Source: Mycosarcoma maydis
Taxonomy: Eukaryota > Basidiomycota > Ustilaginomycetes > Ustilaginales
Assembly: GCF_000328475.2 (NCBI RefSeq)
Contig: NC_026485.1
Coordinates: forward strand, 186,001 to 250,000
Length of the DNA: 64,000 bases
Direction: 5' to 3'
Positions within the stretch are counted from its first letter, which is position 1; each line of letters begins with the position of its first letter. Positions 48,801 to 58,320 of this stretch are shown here, piece after piece. The position numbers and the translations under genes are program-made. Under the pieces are notes generated by a model. The model did no database searches. It saw nothing but the letters and a program-made list of their open reading frames with translations, and was not told where the DNA came from.

Positions 48801-48853
48801 GGAGTGATGTTGGTGAGCTGCGAGAGCTTGGCCACCTCGTCGAGAGCCGACAT
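42836..48853 (-). CDS. mcs1: Myosin-motor chitin synthase (class V/VII type, Mcs1-like)
   Basis: Unspliced, 2005 residues from ATG 48853; another in-frame ATG 11 codons upstream is less likely. The N-terminal ~780 residues form a divergent myosin head with P-loop GDTSSGKSEVRR at about 107. After a linker come two membrane segments (KWVALTWAITFWIPSFIL; LIIWFICACAVFVIVVLG) at about 930-990. A cytochrome-b5-like region follows, then the GT2 catalytic domain with QVDADTEVEA, EDRYLTT and the QRRRW product motif (about 1589). A further membrane cluster (about 1600-1705), a Gly/Ser/Gln-rich tail with a Gln repeat, and a DEK-C-like end (SDSQIKLDIRSLIAESDLTT) complete it. It polymerises UDP-GlcNAc into chitin at growing tips; the motor part helps deliver or dock chitin-synthase vesicles. 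In U. maydis this protein is required for virulence (known from the literature). Confidence 0.96.
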   Translation of the reverse strand: MSALDEVAKLSQLTNITPDTIFSVLRDRFYAGLPYTALSDSILVSVNPYASSGNRNSDDTLREYTSDYRQTNKQLRAATLPPHIFAHACNAYFYMRRTGQDQSLLMAGDTSSGKSEVRRLALRALIDLSVAPPGKKGSKLGVQIPSAEYILEALGNSRTLENSNASRFGKYTELQFSDSGKLVGAKTLDYYLEKNRVVSAASSERNFHIFHYMVAGASDEEKQYLGIHDAASFRYLGQASRNMDTQDAAKFDRLKLAFKNVGFSKRNVASICQVLAAILHLGNIEFHYDRQRTQDSATIRNPEVLDKVAEYLGISSKSLEEALTYKTKMIRNEVCTILLDADGASDHRDDLAKSLYSLLFAWVNESLNEKLCRDDFDTFIGLLDLPGFQNLSKGNSLDQFCVNFACENLHRFMLRSVFEKRRDEFADEGISHLSPEVPYFDNAETLRLMTNQPGGLIHIMDDQARRMPKKTDQTMIEAFGKRWGNHPSFKVGPADRSGFSSFTISHYNSAVTYTSENLLEKNSEVVSTDFVSLLRGNPQESGKLRNDSSQSSGSTIPFIRGIFNTKVLKTQSHPKNDQTIVAAQQSVKPMRAPSTRRPNRGNTIKRTNTIKKADDDDSDEDAADAADASTSKKNAVRCVAGDFRGALDLLLETLEDTKTWFTLCLRPNDNQLPNQFEARVVKQQITTLGLSEMSRKLLNEYSVSMTYEEFCQRYADVPSLQAVQMRDAVSGEAKQKFSAARQVMSWSDQEAVSGRVKVFLSHTAFRELEDELRAADAEEVKNNEKRAQLDADAAARGESDPFSPVAVLADDYTRSRSNDFVGAYGDPFKERSSVALPLVGRGAAGNEDDLEEVKSQYSGMSGTLARHSFVGGLSGAPSFVASEAYAPSRNMFADMGKNGLNEKAGTAAFTEEPLGEVAEEVGVSSTRRKWVALTWAITFWIPSFILSRFRSLKRPDIRMAWREKLAINLIIWFICACAVFVIVVLGNLICPKQHVYSPTEFASHKGDSSFTAIRGEVFDLSNLVASHKTIVPVVPANSILAYAGEDATPIFPVQVNALCNGVDGNVSPWVQLSNENSTDKHAQYHDFRSYHIDDARPDWYYESMWLLRSNYRVGFMGYTTDGIRDILSEGRAVAIYRGDIYDVSDYIKQGNQGVLRAPDGFQAPANTNRKFMSDAIISLIAQNPGKDITKQLDNLPLDPVVLDRQRVCLRNLYFIGKVDHRNSPQCRFAQYILLALSLFMVAILGFKFLAALQFGRARKPEDHDKFVICQVPCYTEGEESMRKTINSLAALKYDDKRKLLFIICDGMIVGSGNDRPTPRIVLDILGADPNLEPEALSFLSLGEGSKQHNMAKIYSGLYEHHGHVVPYIVVVKCGKPSERSRPGNRGKRDSQLVLMRFLNKVHFGLPMNPMELEIYHQIKNVIGVNPSFYEYILQVDADTEVEAMSLNRFISAFIRDKKVIGLCGETALSNAKASIITMLQVYEYYISHYLAKAFESLFGSVTCLPGCFSMFRIRTPDTHRPLFIASQIVEDYAENRVDTLHTKNLLHLGEDRYLTTLVLKHFGKYKTIFVRDCKAWTVAPDDWKVLLSQRRRWINSTVHNLVELIFTPGLCGFCLFSMRFIVFIDLLSTIIAPVTVCYIVYLIVLVATANGTVPLTAIIMLAAIYGCQAVIFLLNRKFEMIGWMIVYIIGIPIWSLFLPLYSFWHMDDFSWGNTRVVMGEKGQKVVLHEEGTFDPSEIPLQTWTDYENELWERNSARSIGSIIEAARAENKSLGSRAGSQYAPSLYGQPMLPHNASFGHSPSPSYGGTPSQFGAFAPGPGSQIGGSQIGAGAGYFPQDAARQSTYSIGGGYGGQAMSMYGLPPSSSFGVPTGGSGFMPQPFNTTASMYGYPQQVAATQSIYGGSQLGFGGGFATAEQQQQQQQQQQAAGLSGSGGSKSPPREAVAGGLPSDSQIKLDIRSLIAESDLTTITKKQLRAKLEQKYATSIESKKAFINSEIENVLSES
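43077..43107 (-). repeat. Polyglutamine-coding CAG/CAA microsatellite in the chitin synthase
   Basis: A run of CAA then CAG codons encodes about ten consecutive Gln at residues ~1915-1925 of the chitin synthase tail. The mix of two codons suggests an older, partly stabilised expansion. Confidence 0.9.
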
Positions 48854-49562
48854 TATGGCGACTTTGCGTACCAGGTGCACAGCCACTCGTAGACGAGCCG
48901 CGGGCGCTGGTGAGGTGGGACAAAGGCTGAGCGAGGATGATGGGAAGAGGGAAGCCTATGGGGCTTGATGGAAGCTGAAGGAGGCTGCGTGGCAATGCGA
49001 GGCGATGCCAGACAATGAGCTTGGTGCGAAAGTCTAGGGGACCAACCACGACGAACGTGGCGCGATAGCACGGCGCGATGTGGACTATGCGTCTGTGGTG
49101 CTGTGCCGGCAAAGGATCGGGCTCGAATGGAGCAGAGTGGCAGATGGCGTCGACAGCGTTGGATGGTAGCTCGGAGTGATGAGAGTGGTGTGTTAGGAAG
49201 AGATGAAGGTGTATGTCAAGTGGGCGATTCGAGACGAGTCGAGACAAGACGATGTGATGCGATGCGATGCACACGCTGGGATGGGATACACGATTCCGGG
49301 GGGGATCGAGATGGGAGCAAAGGATCACAAATCACCAAGGAGGCGGAGAGCCGAGCGCGTGGCTGGAGAAGATGGTGAGCGAAGGAGGCGTAACCAGCGT
49401 AGGCGAGCAGGAATGAGGATGAGGATGAGGAAGCAAGCAAGCGAGCGAGTGAGCAGGCAAAGGCAACCCAAGCACAGCACAAGCACAAGCAAGCAAGGGC
49501 CTTTGTGCGTTTTGGCTGGCAGGCGGCAACTTTGAGAGGTTTTCAGGGGGACAGAATGCGCT

Positions 49563-49626
49563 CGAATCGTGAATTGTGATTTGTGATTTGTGATTTGAGA
49601 ATTGTGAATTGTGAATTGTGAATCAC
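49563..49626. repeat. Tandem GTGATTT/GTGAATT cluster
   Basis: About eight consecutive 7-8-bp units (ATCGTGAATTGTGATTTGTG and variants), a degenerate tandem form of the CACGA-core family, about 710 bp upstream of the chitin synthase start. Confidence 0.7.
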
Positions 49627-50425
49627 ACTCACTCGTGTCTCTCTGATGATCGTACGCCATTTCATTCTTCCAAAAGTAGAGCGGCACACACACACACAAA
49701 AAAAAGGTGAAATCATGAATGTGGTTGCACAGCACACACTCACAACTCGTGAACTTGGCAGCTTGAAGGGCAAAATCCTATCTAATTTCAATCGTGAATC
49801 TGTGAATGTGGGTGTGTACAGCTGGCCACGCTGGCGTAGACGTTGCTAAGTCAAGTCAACGTTCCTTTGGATTCACATTCACGATTTCGACCGCTAAAAT
49901 TCACGACTCACTACTCTGCGTCGCACAGGGGTAAGCGGAGATCGGACCCTGGTGCTTTTTCAGAACGAACTCGTTTTGTGGATTCGTGATTCAAACTGAG
50001 CACAGCAGATGGAGCATTTAATAATATTCACCACGCACACGTCACGATCTGAGCGTCAAGTGTTGGATTCACTTTTTTTTGTTCTTTCTTTTTTCGCCTT
50101 TTTTCAGACCCCCTCTCTCTCTATCCTCGGCAAATCGATGAACAGAAAGGGATCCGTGGAATGCAAACCCAAAGCTGCTCTGTTGCTGCTGCTAGTCAAA
50201 AGCTTGGAGGGTTCGGTAGCGAACAAGCGAACAGCAAGGCGGGATGCGCGCTTTTCTCTGCCAGCGCACGTACAATAATTCGTGATTTCGCCAGTTTCCT
50301 TTGTGTCACACTCCGTGACTTGACTGGTGACTGACAGCGTGAAATGAGCGAATGAATCAGTCGAGGCGCTCTTGATCGCCGGAGTTCCTCGTTGTTCAGA
50401 GCAGCCAGATAACCAAGCTACACAA

Positions 50426-50468
50426 ATTCTCGATTCTTGATTCTTGATTCTCGATTCTTTCGATTCTT
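50426..50468. repeat. Tandem ATTCTTG/ATTCTCG cluster
   Basis: Five to six units of CGATTCTTGATTCTTGATTC type. It resembles the other intergenic heptamer/octamer clusters but with TTG/TCG in place of ACG. Confidence 0.65.
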
Positions 50469-50724
50469 GCGCGCTACAAGTGCCGCCCACGCCCGTCGGC
50501 TCGAAACGCGAATCGTGAATCTTGGCCAGAGCACATGGATAGATTCACGATTCACGTTGTCGATTCCGTTCCGTGTGCCCGCCGATTGACGATTGTCGCT
50601 CGCTTTCAGCTTGAAAGCGTCGAGTCTGCTGCTTTTGATGACGAGAGTAGTGCACCTTTCTCTTTCGTTAGTCAGGCTGACTTGGCTCGGATCGGAGAAA
50701 CAAAGCCAATGTCGACCTTGCACG

Positions 50725-50759
50725 ATGCTCGCTTGATGCTCGCTTGATGCTCGCTTGAT
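50725..50759 (+). repeat. Three tandem copies of an 11-bp unit
   Basis: GATGCTCGCTT is repeated three times without interruption, probably a local slippage product. Confidence 0.85.
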
Positions 50760-51313
50760 CCTCAATTCACCATCCGTGATTCGTGTTGGGCTTCACGCTT
50801 GGCAAGCCAGAAAACACTCTCTGACTGAAAGTGGCGCGACCAAAACCAAACCCAAACCCATATACGCGCTCGTACGCTCATTATTTCAATTACGAATCAG
50901 CCACGGATTTCCCACGCCGGCCGCACACAGAGACCAGACACACACCCTACACCAACAAACTTTGCTCTTCAAGCCACGAGCCGAGTCACGACCGTAACTC
51001 ACGAACTCCGTGCTTGCGGCTGACCCTGTTGTCTCCTTGAATGAGTCGAGGCCATGTTAGACTTGATATGAGCACTTCCACTCAAATTCATCGAGCCTTT
51101 TTGGAATCACGAATACACCACCTCGAATACTCGTGACTGATGCAATCGATTCACACACGCTCTGACAAGTGTGAGCATCTTTCTTCATTCATGCCGTCAG
51201 TAGCTACTACCTACCCCCTTCGCTACTTCTACTACTAGCCAGTGCTTTTGTAGAGCAAGCAGCATGTCGCTTCGAGCACAAATACTACGCCTTTCTTAAA
51301 GCAAAGTGCCTGA

Positions 51314-53712
51314 TCAGAACCCATCTTTGAGCTTGAGACGGTTGGTAGCCTTGTCCATCACTGCTACCTTGCGTACTGCCGCACTCAATTGATCCTTGAT
51401 GTGAGGCTCCGACTTGAGACGCTTCCTAAAGTGCTGCACCAGCTCACTCGTATTCGCAATCTTGCCGTCTCGGATAAGCTGAATGATTTCCGCCTCCACC
51501 GCGTTGGCAGCTAGACGCGGTGCACCAGGGCTTCCCGCACGTGAAGCCGGTTTCGAGCCCGGCGGTGATCCCGAAGGCGATCCAGCTCGAGAACCAGAAC
51601 CAGTGCTGGCTGTCTTTACACGCTTGGCTTCGGGAAGACTGCTCGATCCAGCCGATCCAGCCGCCATAGCCGCCATGGAAGCACACATTACTGGACTGTC
51701 GGCTCTGCGTTTGAGTNNNNNNNNNNNNNNNNNNNNNNNNNNNNNNNNNNNNNNNNNNNNNNNNNNNNNNNNNNNNNNNNNNNNNNNNNNNNNNNNNNNN
51801 NNNNNNNNNNNNNNNNCCATCTTGGAGCACTGCGTGTCGGACTGGTGGCACGCTGAGCCAGGCTCGCATGACCCGCTCCAGGACGCTGTGCCTGGCCGAT
51901 CGCACTCGGAGGCACAGGTCGCTTCTCGGCACGATCCGTGGGCGTGTTGGATCCTGAAGCGCGGCCCGGTGTAGCACTTGGCTTGTTATTCTTTGCCGCC
52001 TCCTTTTCCTTTTTCTCGCGTTCTTCGCGCGCCAATTGGATCGCCTTTTCCGGATTGGCCACGTACGATTCCTCTTCCTCCTCATCCGATTCTTCGGTCG
52101 CGTAAGGGTTGCGTCCGTCGTCGTCCTTGTCATACGCCTCGTTGCCTTCACGCTTGGCCAGCGCTCGCATAATCTTCATCATCTGCTTGCCGCTACCTGT
52201 CAACAGCTGATCCTCGTCTTCGGGCGCGCTCACCTCTTGCGCCTCATCTTCGTCATCGCCCACATGGTTCGCACGTGCCATCTCGCGCTTCAGGCGCTCC
52301 TCGAGCTCCTTGGCTTCCTCGTCATCCGCCACGTCGGCTTCGGGATCATGCGTCTCTTCGTCGTCGGCAAATTCCTCTTCAAAGTCTAGCTCGTCGTATC
52401 CAGCACCAGGACTATCCTCTCTCTTTCTTCGACGCGCGCCGCTCGCATCATCGTCGTCGTCGTCTCGCAGTAGCTCACCACCGTGCACAGCCATGAGGTT
52501 GCGTCGACGGCCGGCGCCAAACGCCATGCCGGTGGGCAGGGAGAGTCGGCTGACCTGCGGCCAGCTGCGCCAAGCTGCGTTGTCCTCCTGCTTGCTGATA
52601 GCAGGAGTCGCCGAGACAGGTTTGTTGCGCATCGCCCATCGATCCATCTCTTTGGTCTTTTGATACTTTTGATACTCCTGCTCCACCTGTTCGTTGGTCA
52701 TAGTCGAGTGCTTGGGCTTCTGCAAGAACTTGTACATGCGTGAAACAGGCACAACTTTGAAGCCACCAGCGTCGCGCTCGTCAAAGACAAAGAGGACGTG
52801 CAGCGACGACGCCTCGGAGCTCGAGTCGCCCTCAAGCTTTCCGATCCACGGTGCATGCGATGTGGATGACGAACTAGAGGCCGAGACACTAGACTCTTGT
52901 TTGATGGCGTGCTCTCCCTTGGCTTTGCTGCTGGTGGTATCTTGCATGTTTACATCGCCATTAGCATCCATGCTGGCGCTAGCTCCCATTTTTTTGGCCT
53001 TGAGCTCGTCAATGTGGTCCTGCAGAGCGCGTGTACCGGTGGGGATAGGAGTTCGAATGCTCTCCCATTCGTCGGGAGTTTCAAAGTCCTCGAGCACCCA
53101 TGGAAAATGTTCTTCCTTCATGGTCTTTCTGGCGCTATCTGCTGCCTTGTGGATCTCTCGCACTTTTTTTTTGAACAGCCTGGCTTTAGGAGGCCGAGCG
53201 TTTCCACCGGGCGCGATGAGACTCTGATCGGCGCCTGGACCCTTGGGAGCGGCATCCTTCTTGATGACCTCTTCAATGCGCTGCAGATCATCGTCTGCGC
53301 CTGGCCATGTGAGCGGCTGACCGTCCTTTCCCATCATGGGCCTGTTGTACTTGTCTGTGATCGGATCTCCCGGGTTTGGACGAGGCAGTTTGAGCCTTGG
53401 CGGATTCTTGCGGTTGAGCTTGAGCGGCGGAACAAACTGAGAAGCGTCGTTGGGGTCGACGCGAGTATGGTGAGCAAACTTCATGAGATGGGTGAGCCAC
53501 TGTCCGCAGTCGGTGGATAGCAGAGGGATATCTCGATATGTTGTCGGTGGTGGCGGCGGTAGCTCCTTCTTGTCTTGCTCGAGCTTGAGGTTGGATCGAG
53601 CACTGTTGTTGTTGGTGGAGGCACCGTTGGCAGCACGAGCTCTGGCTCCACCGGCTCTGCCATTCTCAGCCTTGACGTTGGCTGAGCCTGGCTCAGCTTT
53701 GACGGGAGGCAT
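51314..53712 (-). CDS. TFIIF alpha subunit (RAP74-like), interrupted by an assembly gap
   Basis: Minus strand, start at ATG 53712 (MPPVKAEPGSANVKAE), stop at 51314; a 100-N gap (51717-51816) lies inside. At least about 765 residues are readable. The N-terminal part has RAP74 dimerisation-region patterns (WLTHLMKFAHHTRVDPNDAS, HFPWVLEDFETPDEWESI, LHVLFVFDERDAGGFKVVPV). An acidic and Lys-rich middle (EEFADDEETHDPEADVADDE) follows. After the gap comes the C-terminal winged helix (AVEAEIIQLIRDGKIANTSE), which binds the Fcp1 phosphatase in other species. It is a general factor for RNA polymerase II initiation and elongation with TFIIF beta. The frames before and after the gap differ by one base when 100 Ns are counted, so the true gap length is not 100 (or an error or intron lies in it). 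Confidence 0.92.
51717..51816. other. Assembly gap of 100 N
   Basis: Exactly 100 ambiguous bases, the conventional placeholder for a gap of unknown size, in the coding sequence of TFIIF alpha. The flanks encode low-complexity Ser/Arg/Pro/Ala sequence. Keeping the frame needs a true length of the form 3n+2 if no intron is present. Confidence 0.98.
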
Positions 53713-54693
53713 ACTAACTGGACGAGAGAATGTAACTTGGACTGTCAACAAGAAGCGGTTGACGTGCAAGATGGACATTTCAAGCTGAGAGGAGCATCGG
53801 CCAGTCACAGATTGACGACTTTCACTCACGACTCACGACTCACGACTCCACTTTGTGCTTTGTGCTTTGTGCTTCACGCTTCGTGCTCGGCTTCTTCTGT
53901 GGGCTGAACCAACGAATTAACATTTAAGCACGTTGGCCGTGGGGCACGAGATTCACGATTCGTGATTCTCGCACGGATCGCTGGCGCCCATGCGTGATGA
54001 GTTTGGGTTAATTGCTTTGACGCGTCTGCAGAGCTGTACGCTGTGGTTTGTTGTTCGTCGTTCGTGGTCGAGTTGAATTTGTGTCGAATCAACCGTGAAC
54101 GCGGCTGTCGTGAGTGGCTGACGATGGATATTTCCACGATTCACGATTAATTTAGGAGGTCCATCAGTGTGAGTCGCAAGTCCAACACTGTACTGTACTG
54201 TACAGTCACTCACGCTGTGACACGCACACGCGATCAGACCCTGAATCAGCAACACACAGACAGACTGTGAGCGAGAGCGAGAGCTATAAATACAAACATA
54301 ACGTTACGTGATAATTATACGTACTGTATTTCTGATGAATGCGGGATCGGATATTTACAGATTCACGATTCTCACAAGCGAGCAGCGCCAGCCATGATCA
54401 TATGATCACATGCTGTCCCTACCAACTGTGAATACTTTGGCCAACAAGTCGATCGTCCCATTCACGATTCGTTCCACGTTCATCGCATCGTCCATTTAAT
54501 CAAGACGGCTCCGACGGGGATTGGTTCTCTGCCTTGCGGCGTATCCTGGTCATTCCAACACTCTCTCCAACCATTCCTGCCACCATCGAGTCAGGAACGA
54601 TGGCGCTTGACATCTAGAAGCACACCAACGTCCTACCCTCCTTCAAGCTGTCCGACCGTCAAGTGCTAAGCACAGCTCGGCAAACACAAAGCA
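53713..54693. promoter_or_regulatory. Divergent promoter region of TFIIF alpha and the thymidylate kinase gene
   Basis: About 980 bp. It has a tandem cluster CTCACGACTCACGACTCACG followed by TTTGTGC repeats (53824-53887), ATTCACGATTCGTGATTCTC near 53950, and GTACTGTACTGTACTGTACAG near 54189-54205. An AT-rich stretch lies at 54285-54345. No supported gene. Confidence 0.55.
53824..53887. repeat. Tandem CTCACGA and TTTGTGC cluster
   Basis: Three to four CTCACGA units are followed by three TTTGTGC units and a CACGCTTCGTGC dyad, about 115 bp upstream of the TFIIF alpha start. Member of the CACGA-core family. Confidence 0.75.
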
Positions 54694-57600
54694 ATGTCGA
54701 GCTTCAAAACATCTTCATCGCCAGCGCGTAACGACGTCGATACTGATCCAACTTCCAGAAGGAAAATGTCCACCGACCTCAGCAGGCTCAAAAACTTCCC
54801 ATCAGCCCTCTCGCTCCGCAAGCAAGACCCGGATACATCGCCACATCCCGATGCGATCCAATCTAGCGGCTCCTTTTCTCGCTTCAGGCCATTCTCCTCA
54901 GCGCAACGTCCATCCCTCGGCTCCCTCGGCTCCGACAAAGATGACAACTCCACAGACGTTAGGTCATCCAGAAGGGCTTCTCGCTTGTTGGATGCCTTCA
55001 AACCATCCAAGAAGCCTGCACCATCGTTCGAGGTGATTCGCAAACCCACAAATCGTAGCACAACCTCGTTCCAATCTACCGTTCACCATCCATCTCCCGA
55101 TCTCGAACTTTACGATCCAGCTCGCCATCCGTCGGCGCACGCCACAGTCGATGTCCCCCAGCCAGCGCCTCGGATATCCTTGTCCGCACCTCGATCGCAA
55201 AACTCGCTCAACGCTGCTGCCTCCACCGCCGCTGCCTCTTCCCCTTTGACGCCCAACGCGCTCACTTCTCGGCCGCCCTATCCGCCAAGCACTGCGAAAA
55301 CTCGAAAATCCAGCACCACCAATTCCATCATAGCCACCAATCGCAGGACCTCAGATCCCTACCTCAACCTCGGCTCTGCCTCCAACTCTCGCGCGCATTC
55401 GCCTTCTCCCAACCCCAACACGGATATCACCAACGGAAGCTTCAGTCTACATTCCTTCCGCAATGTTCGCTCCACCAGCGACGTTTCCACAGCTGAAGAG
55501 TCTGGCCCGCAGACCCATTCCAGAGTACAGAGCATGATCTCGGTCGACGAATACGTCACGCCAGGCGAAGAGCTCCCCGAGCCACGCTTCCCCGATGACA
55601 GCATCAGCGCCTTCAACGCACACGACGCCGCTCGAGCCCAGTCCACCAGCCCTGCCCCAAGCGTCAAGCCAGCCAGCATTTCAGCCGCCAAATTCCGCCA
55701 AGCCTCGAGACATCGCAGCGAGAGCGGTACAGTACCCACCATCGATACCATCCAAGCCGGCTCGAGCTTTGTCAGACCTCCAAGATCCAGGACGCCTTCG
55801 CAAGACTTGGCCGCAATGGAGGCTGTGCTTGCCCAAACCCATCCAAACACTTTTCGCACCGCTGAGGCAGATCGACGCAAAAGTACAGACTTGACCCAAC
55901 TGACAGCAGCGCCGTCCGCTTTCCTACCCAACACCAACACCAATGAGGACTCGCAACGCCGCAAACGCGGCTTTTTCATCGTCGTCGAAGGCCTTGACCG
56001 AGCGGGCAAGAGCACCCAGGTCGAGAGGCTCGCTGCACATCTGCAAGCCAAAGCCGTCAAGTTCCCAGAGAGAACAACAGCCATCGGCCAAATGATCAAC
56101 TCCTACCTCGCTCAGACCAGCGACCTCGACGACCAGGCTATCCATCTGCTTTTCTCTGCCAATCGATGGGAATGCGTCGCCTCCCTTCACAGGACGCTCG
56201 AAGCGGGCGAGAGCATCGTCTGTGATCGTTACGCCTTTTCGGGTATCGCTTACTCAGTCGCCAAAGGCCTTTCATACGATTGGTGTCGCAATCCAGACGT
56301 AGGCCTTCCTTTGCCAGACCTGACCCTTTTCCTCGACCTCGATGCAAACGCGGCTGCAGCCAGAGGCGGCTATGGCGAGGAGAGGTACGAGAAACTCGAC
56401 TTCCAGGCCAAAGTGCGCGAAGCATTCACTCGCGTCTCCCAGGATGTCAGGACACATGGAGGCAGATGGGTCACGATTGATGCGAGCAAGACGCTAGATC
56501 AGGTCACCGACGACATGCAAAAGGCGGTGCACAGGGTGACATCGTCCATCGATCGAGTGGGAGCCAAGCTCGGAAAGTTGTTTGTGATGGAACGCCCGCC
56601 CAACGTACATGCTGCATCCAGCAACGAGCTGCTTCCGCCATCAGTGATCCCCAACATCAAACGCTCCTCCATGTCTTCGGAGAATTCAGGGAGGAAGCGA
56701 CCGTCCCTCGATCACCCTCGCATTACTACGCCCAACGGAGGCTTTCCTGCGTCGCGGCCATCGGGCTCACCGCTGACGTACACCGAACAGCTTGCGGCAG
56801 TGCGAGCTGCAGCTGCCGGAACTCTCTCCGGTCTTTTGGGAGGCTCGAGCACCAACGTCGACCAGCAAAGTCCCTCCGTAAACGAAGAGAGACCGCTGCC
56901 CGATGCTGACGGTCCATCGCCGATCAACGCTACGCGCGGACAGGGATTCGACTCTGCTCGAGTGCTGGCTAATCGCACCGATGGGTCTGGTCGAAGACGC
57001 ACGCTGATCGACGTGATTGGAGAACTTGAAGGTCAAGCACAGCGACCTCCGACGTGGCCTGAACACCACCGTTCTCTCTCTGCAGCTGCCGAACCCACAT
57101 CGCCGACGTTACTGTCGCATACAGAGGGCTTGCCAAGTAGCTTTGCCCATGCCGGCCGCGCGCGACGCAGCACTGATCAGGGACCGGTGTCTCAGCCAGT
57201 GACGACTGGTAGTGGCGCACTAACCACTGTAGCACATCAGGGCAACACTTTGACCGCTCAAGGCGGTGCAGCGAACACCGACGGAGCAGCGCCAACAGCT
57301 GCAGCTGATGGCGAGAAGCCTCTGGCTTCACCTTCGGATTTGCGAGCTTGTTCGTTCTCCTCGGCAGGCAACACAGCCGGTGCGGACGCTTCACTTGTTC
57401 CTCGCGCTTCCACCCTGTCTCCCACAGCACGTACCGCCTCGCCAGCGATCACAACGTCTTCGCGCAGCTCTGTTGCTAGCCCACCCCCACCCACCTCATC
57501 CACCTCTCCGATCCAGCGACCGGCAAGCACACATCTCGGTGGATACTCGCATGTCGCCGCGAGCTCAGACTCGAATCTGCTCAGCTCGCACCGCCTCTCG

Positions 57601-58320
57601 ATGCTCAACAGTCAATTATCGCAGGCGGAGCTGCAGGAGCAGTACATGCGCAACTACATGGCCATGATGGCGAACCCGATGATGGCGCAGCAGGCTCAGT
57701 ACCAGCTGATGCTGCAGCGGCATCAGCAGCAGTACTATGGACGTGCGTCGAGTGCTATTGGTGGTGCAGCTTTCAACACAAGTGGAAACGGGAGCAATTT
57801 GGGCGCAGGTGCCAATGGCAATGGTGTGCAGAGTGCGAGTGGGCCACCGTTGGCAGCGTTTATGCAGCCGACGATGGGGATGCCGCAGTCAACAGAGGCG
57901 ATCAGCAAGTCGACCAACGGTCAGCGCAAGGCGCATTCCAGAACGCAGTCGTCAGGATCGCTTTATGAAAACAACGTTCATGCTTCGGCGACGAGTGCAT
58001 CGACGTCACAACCTATGCTGTCAATGATGATGGCTCCACCGCCCCCAACCAACACCGCAAACACTGTGCCGACTGCAGCGTCGTTTTACCCGGCACATGC
58101 GCAAGCGTTTTATGCCCAGCCCATGTTTTATCCCAACGGTACTGGAGGGCAGTTGCATCCATTGCCGCACATGATGGGCAGTGCAGCATGGGCTCAGCAG
58201 CAGCAGATGGCGGGTGGATATACCACCGGACCGACGTATCCCTCGACTAGGTCGGAAATCGCTACAACCACCGTTTTGCGATCGCAACGCAGCCGCGACA
58301 AGGGTTCAAGGGGTCAGTAG
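54694..58320 (+). CDS. Thymidylate kinase domain in a 1208-residue, mostly disordered protein
   Basis: One uninterrupted frame of 1208 residues. A complete eukaryotic dTMP kinase core lies at about residues 423-640: P-loop FFIVVEGLDRAGKSTQVERL, AIHLLFSANRWE, the DRY box CDRYAFSGIAYS and lid ARGGYGEERYEKLDF. dTMP kinases are normally about 210 residues. Here ~420 residues precede the core and ~570 follow, both Ser/Thr/Pro/Ala-rich and low in complexity; the tail ends in Met/Gln-rich sequence. The core enzyme phosphorylates dTMP to dTDP for DNA synthesis. The long flanks could be true extensions, a fusion to a neighbouring gene, or include unrecognised introns. In-frame ATGs such as 55816 could start a shorter form. 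Codon bias looks coding throughout. Confidence 0.87.
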   Translation: MSSFKTSSSPARNDVDTDPTSRRKMSTDLSRLKNFPSALSLRKQDPDTSPHPDAIQSSGSFSRFRPFSSAQRPSLGSLGSDKDDNSTDVRSSRRASRLLDAFKPSKKPAPSFEVIRKPTNRSTTSFQSTVHHPSPDLELYDPARHPSAHATVDVPQPAPRISLSAPRSQNSLNAAASTAAASSPLTPNALTSRPPYPPSTAKTRKSSTTNSIIATNRRTSDPYLNLGSASNSRAHSPSPNPNTDITNGSFSLHSFRNVRSTSDVSTAEESGPQTHSRVQSMISVDEYVTPGEELPEPRFPDDSISAFNAHDAARAQSTSPAPSVKPASISAAKFRQASRHRSESGTVPTIDTIQAGSSFVRPPRSRTPSQDLAAMEAVLAQTHPNTFRTAEADRRKSTDLTQLTAAPSAFLPNTNTNEDSQRRKRGFFIVVEGLDRAGKSTQVERLAAHLQAKAVKFPERTTAIGQMINSYLAQTSDLDDQAIHLLFSANRWECVASLHRTLEAGESIVCDRYAFSGIAYSVAKGLSYDWCRNPDVGLPLPDLTLFLDLDANAAAARGGYGEERYEKLDFQAKVREAFTRVSQDVRTHGGRWVTIDASKTLDQVTDDMQKAVHRVTSSIDRVGAKLGKLFVMERPPNVHAASSNELLPPSVIPNIKRSSMSSENSGRKRPSLDHPRITTPNGGFPASRPSGSPLTYTEQLAAVRAAAAGTLSGLLGGSSTNVDQQSPSVNEERPLPDADGPSPINATRGQGFDSARVLANRTDGSGRRRTLIDVIGELEGQAQRPPTWPEHHRSLSAAAEPTSPTLLSHTEGLPSSFAHAGRARRSTDQGPVSQPVTTGSGALTTVAHQGNTLTAQGGAANTDGAAPTAAADGEKPLASPSDLRACSFSSAGNTAGADASLVPRASTLSPTARTASPAITTSSRSSVASPPPPTSSTSPIQRPASTHLGGYSHVAASSDSNLLSSHRLSMLNSQLSQAELQEQYMRNYMAMMANPMMAQQAQYQLMLQRHQQQYYGRASSAIGGAAFNTSGNGSNLGAGANGNGVQSASGPPLAAFMQPTMGMPQSTEAISKSTNGQRKAHSRTQSSGSLYENNVHASATSASTSQPMLSMMMAPPPPTNTANTVPTAASFYPAHAQAFYAQPMFYPNGTGGQLHPLPHMMGSAAWAQQQQMAGGYTTGPTYPSTRSEIATTTVLRSQRSRDKGSRGQ

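Larger units (their letters stand above)
48854..51313. other. 2.5-kb upstream region of the chitin synthase
   Basis: Upstream of the minus-strand chitin synthase and downstream of the TFIIF alpha gene. It contains GATGC repetition (49251-49270), AAGCAAGC and AGGATGAGG runs (49410-49500), a GTGATTTGTGATTT cluster (49563-49626), a TTCTTGATTCTCGA cluster (50426-50468) and an 11-bp tandem triplicate (50725-50759). No supported gene was found on either strand. Confidence 0.5.

Noticed and set aside
52897..53520. 207-codon plus-strand frame opposite TFIIF alpha
   Set aside because: Overlaps conserved TFIIF coding sequence on the other strand and shows no motif.
57258..57667. Short frames on both strands within the thymidylate kinase tail
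   Set aside because: They overlap the continuous 1208-codon frame, which has consistent composition; no independent support.
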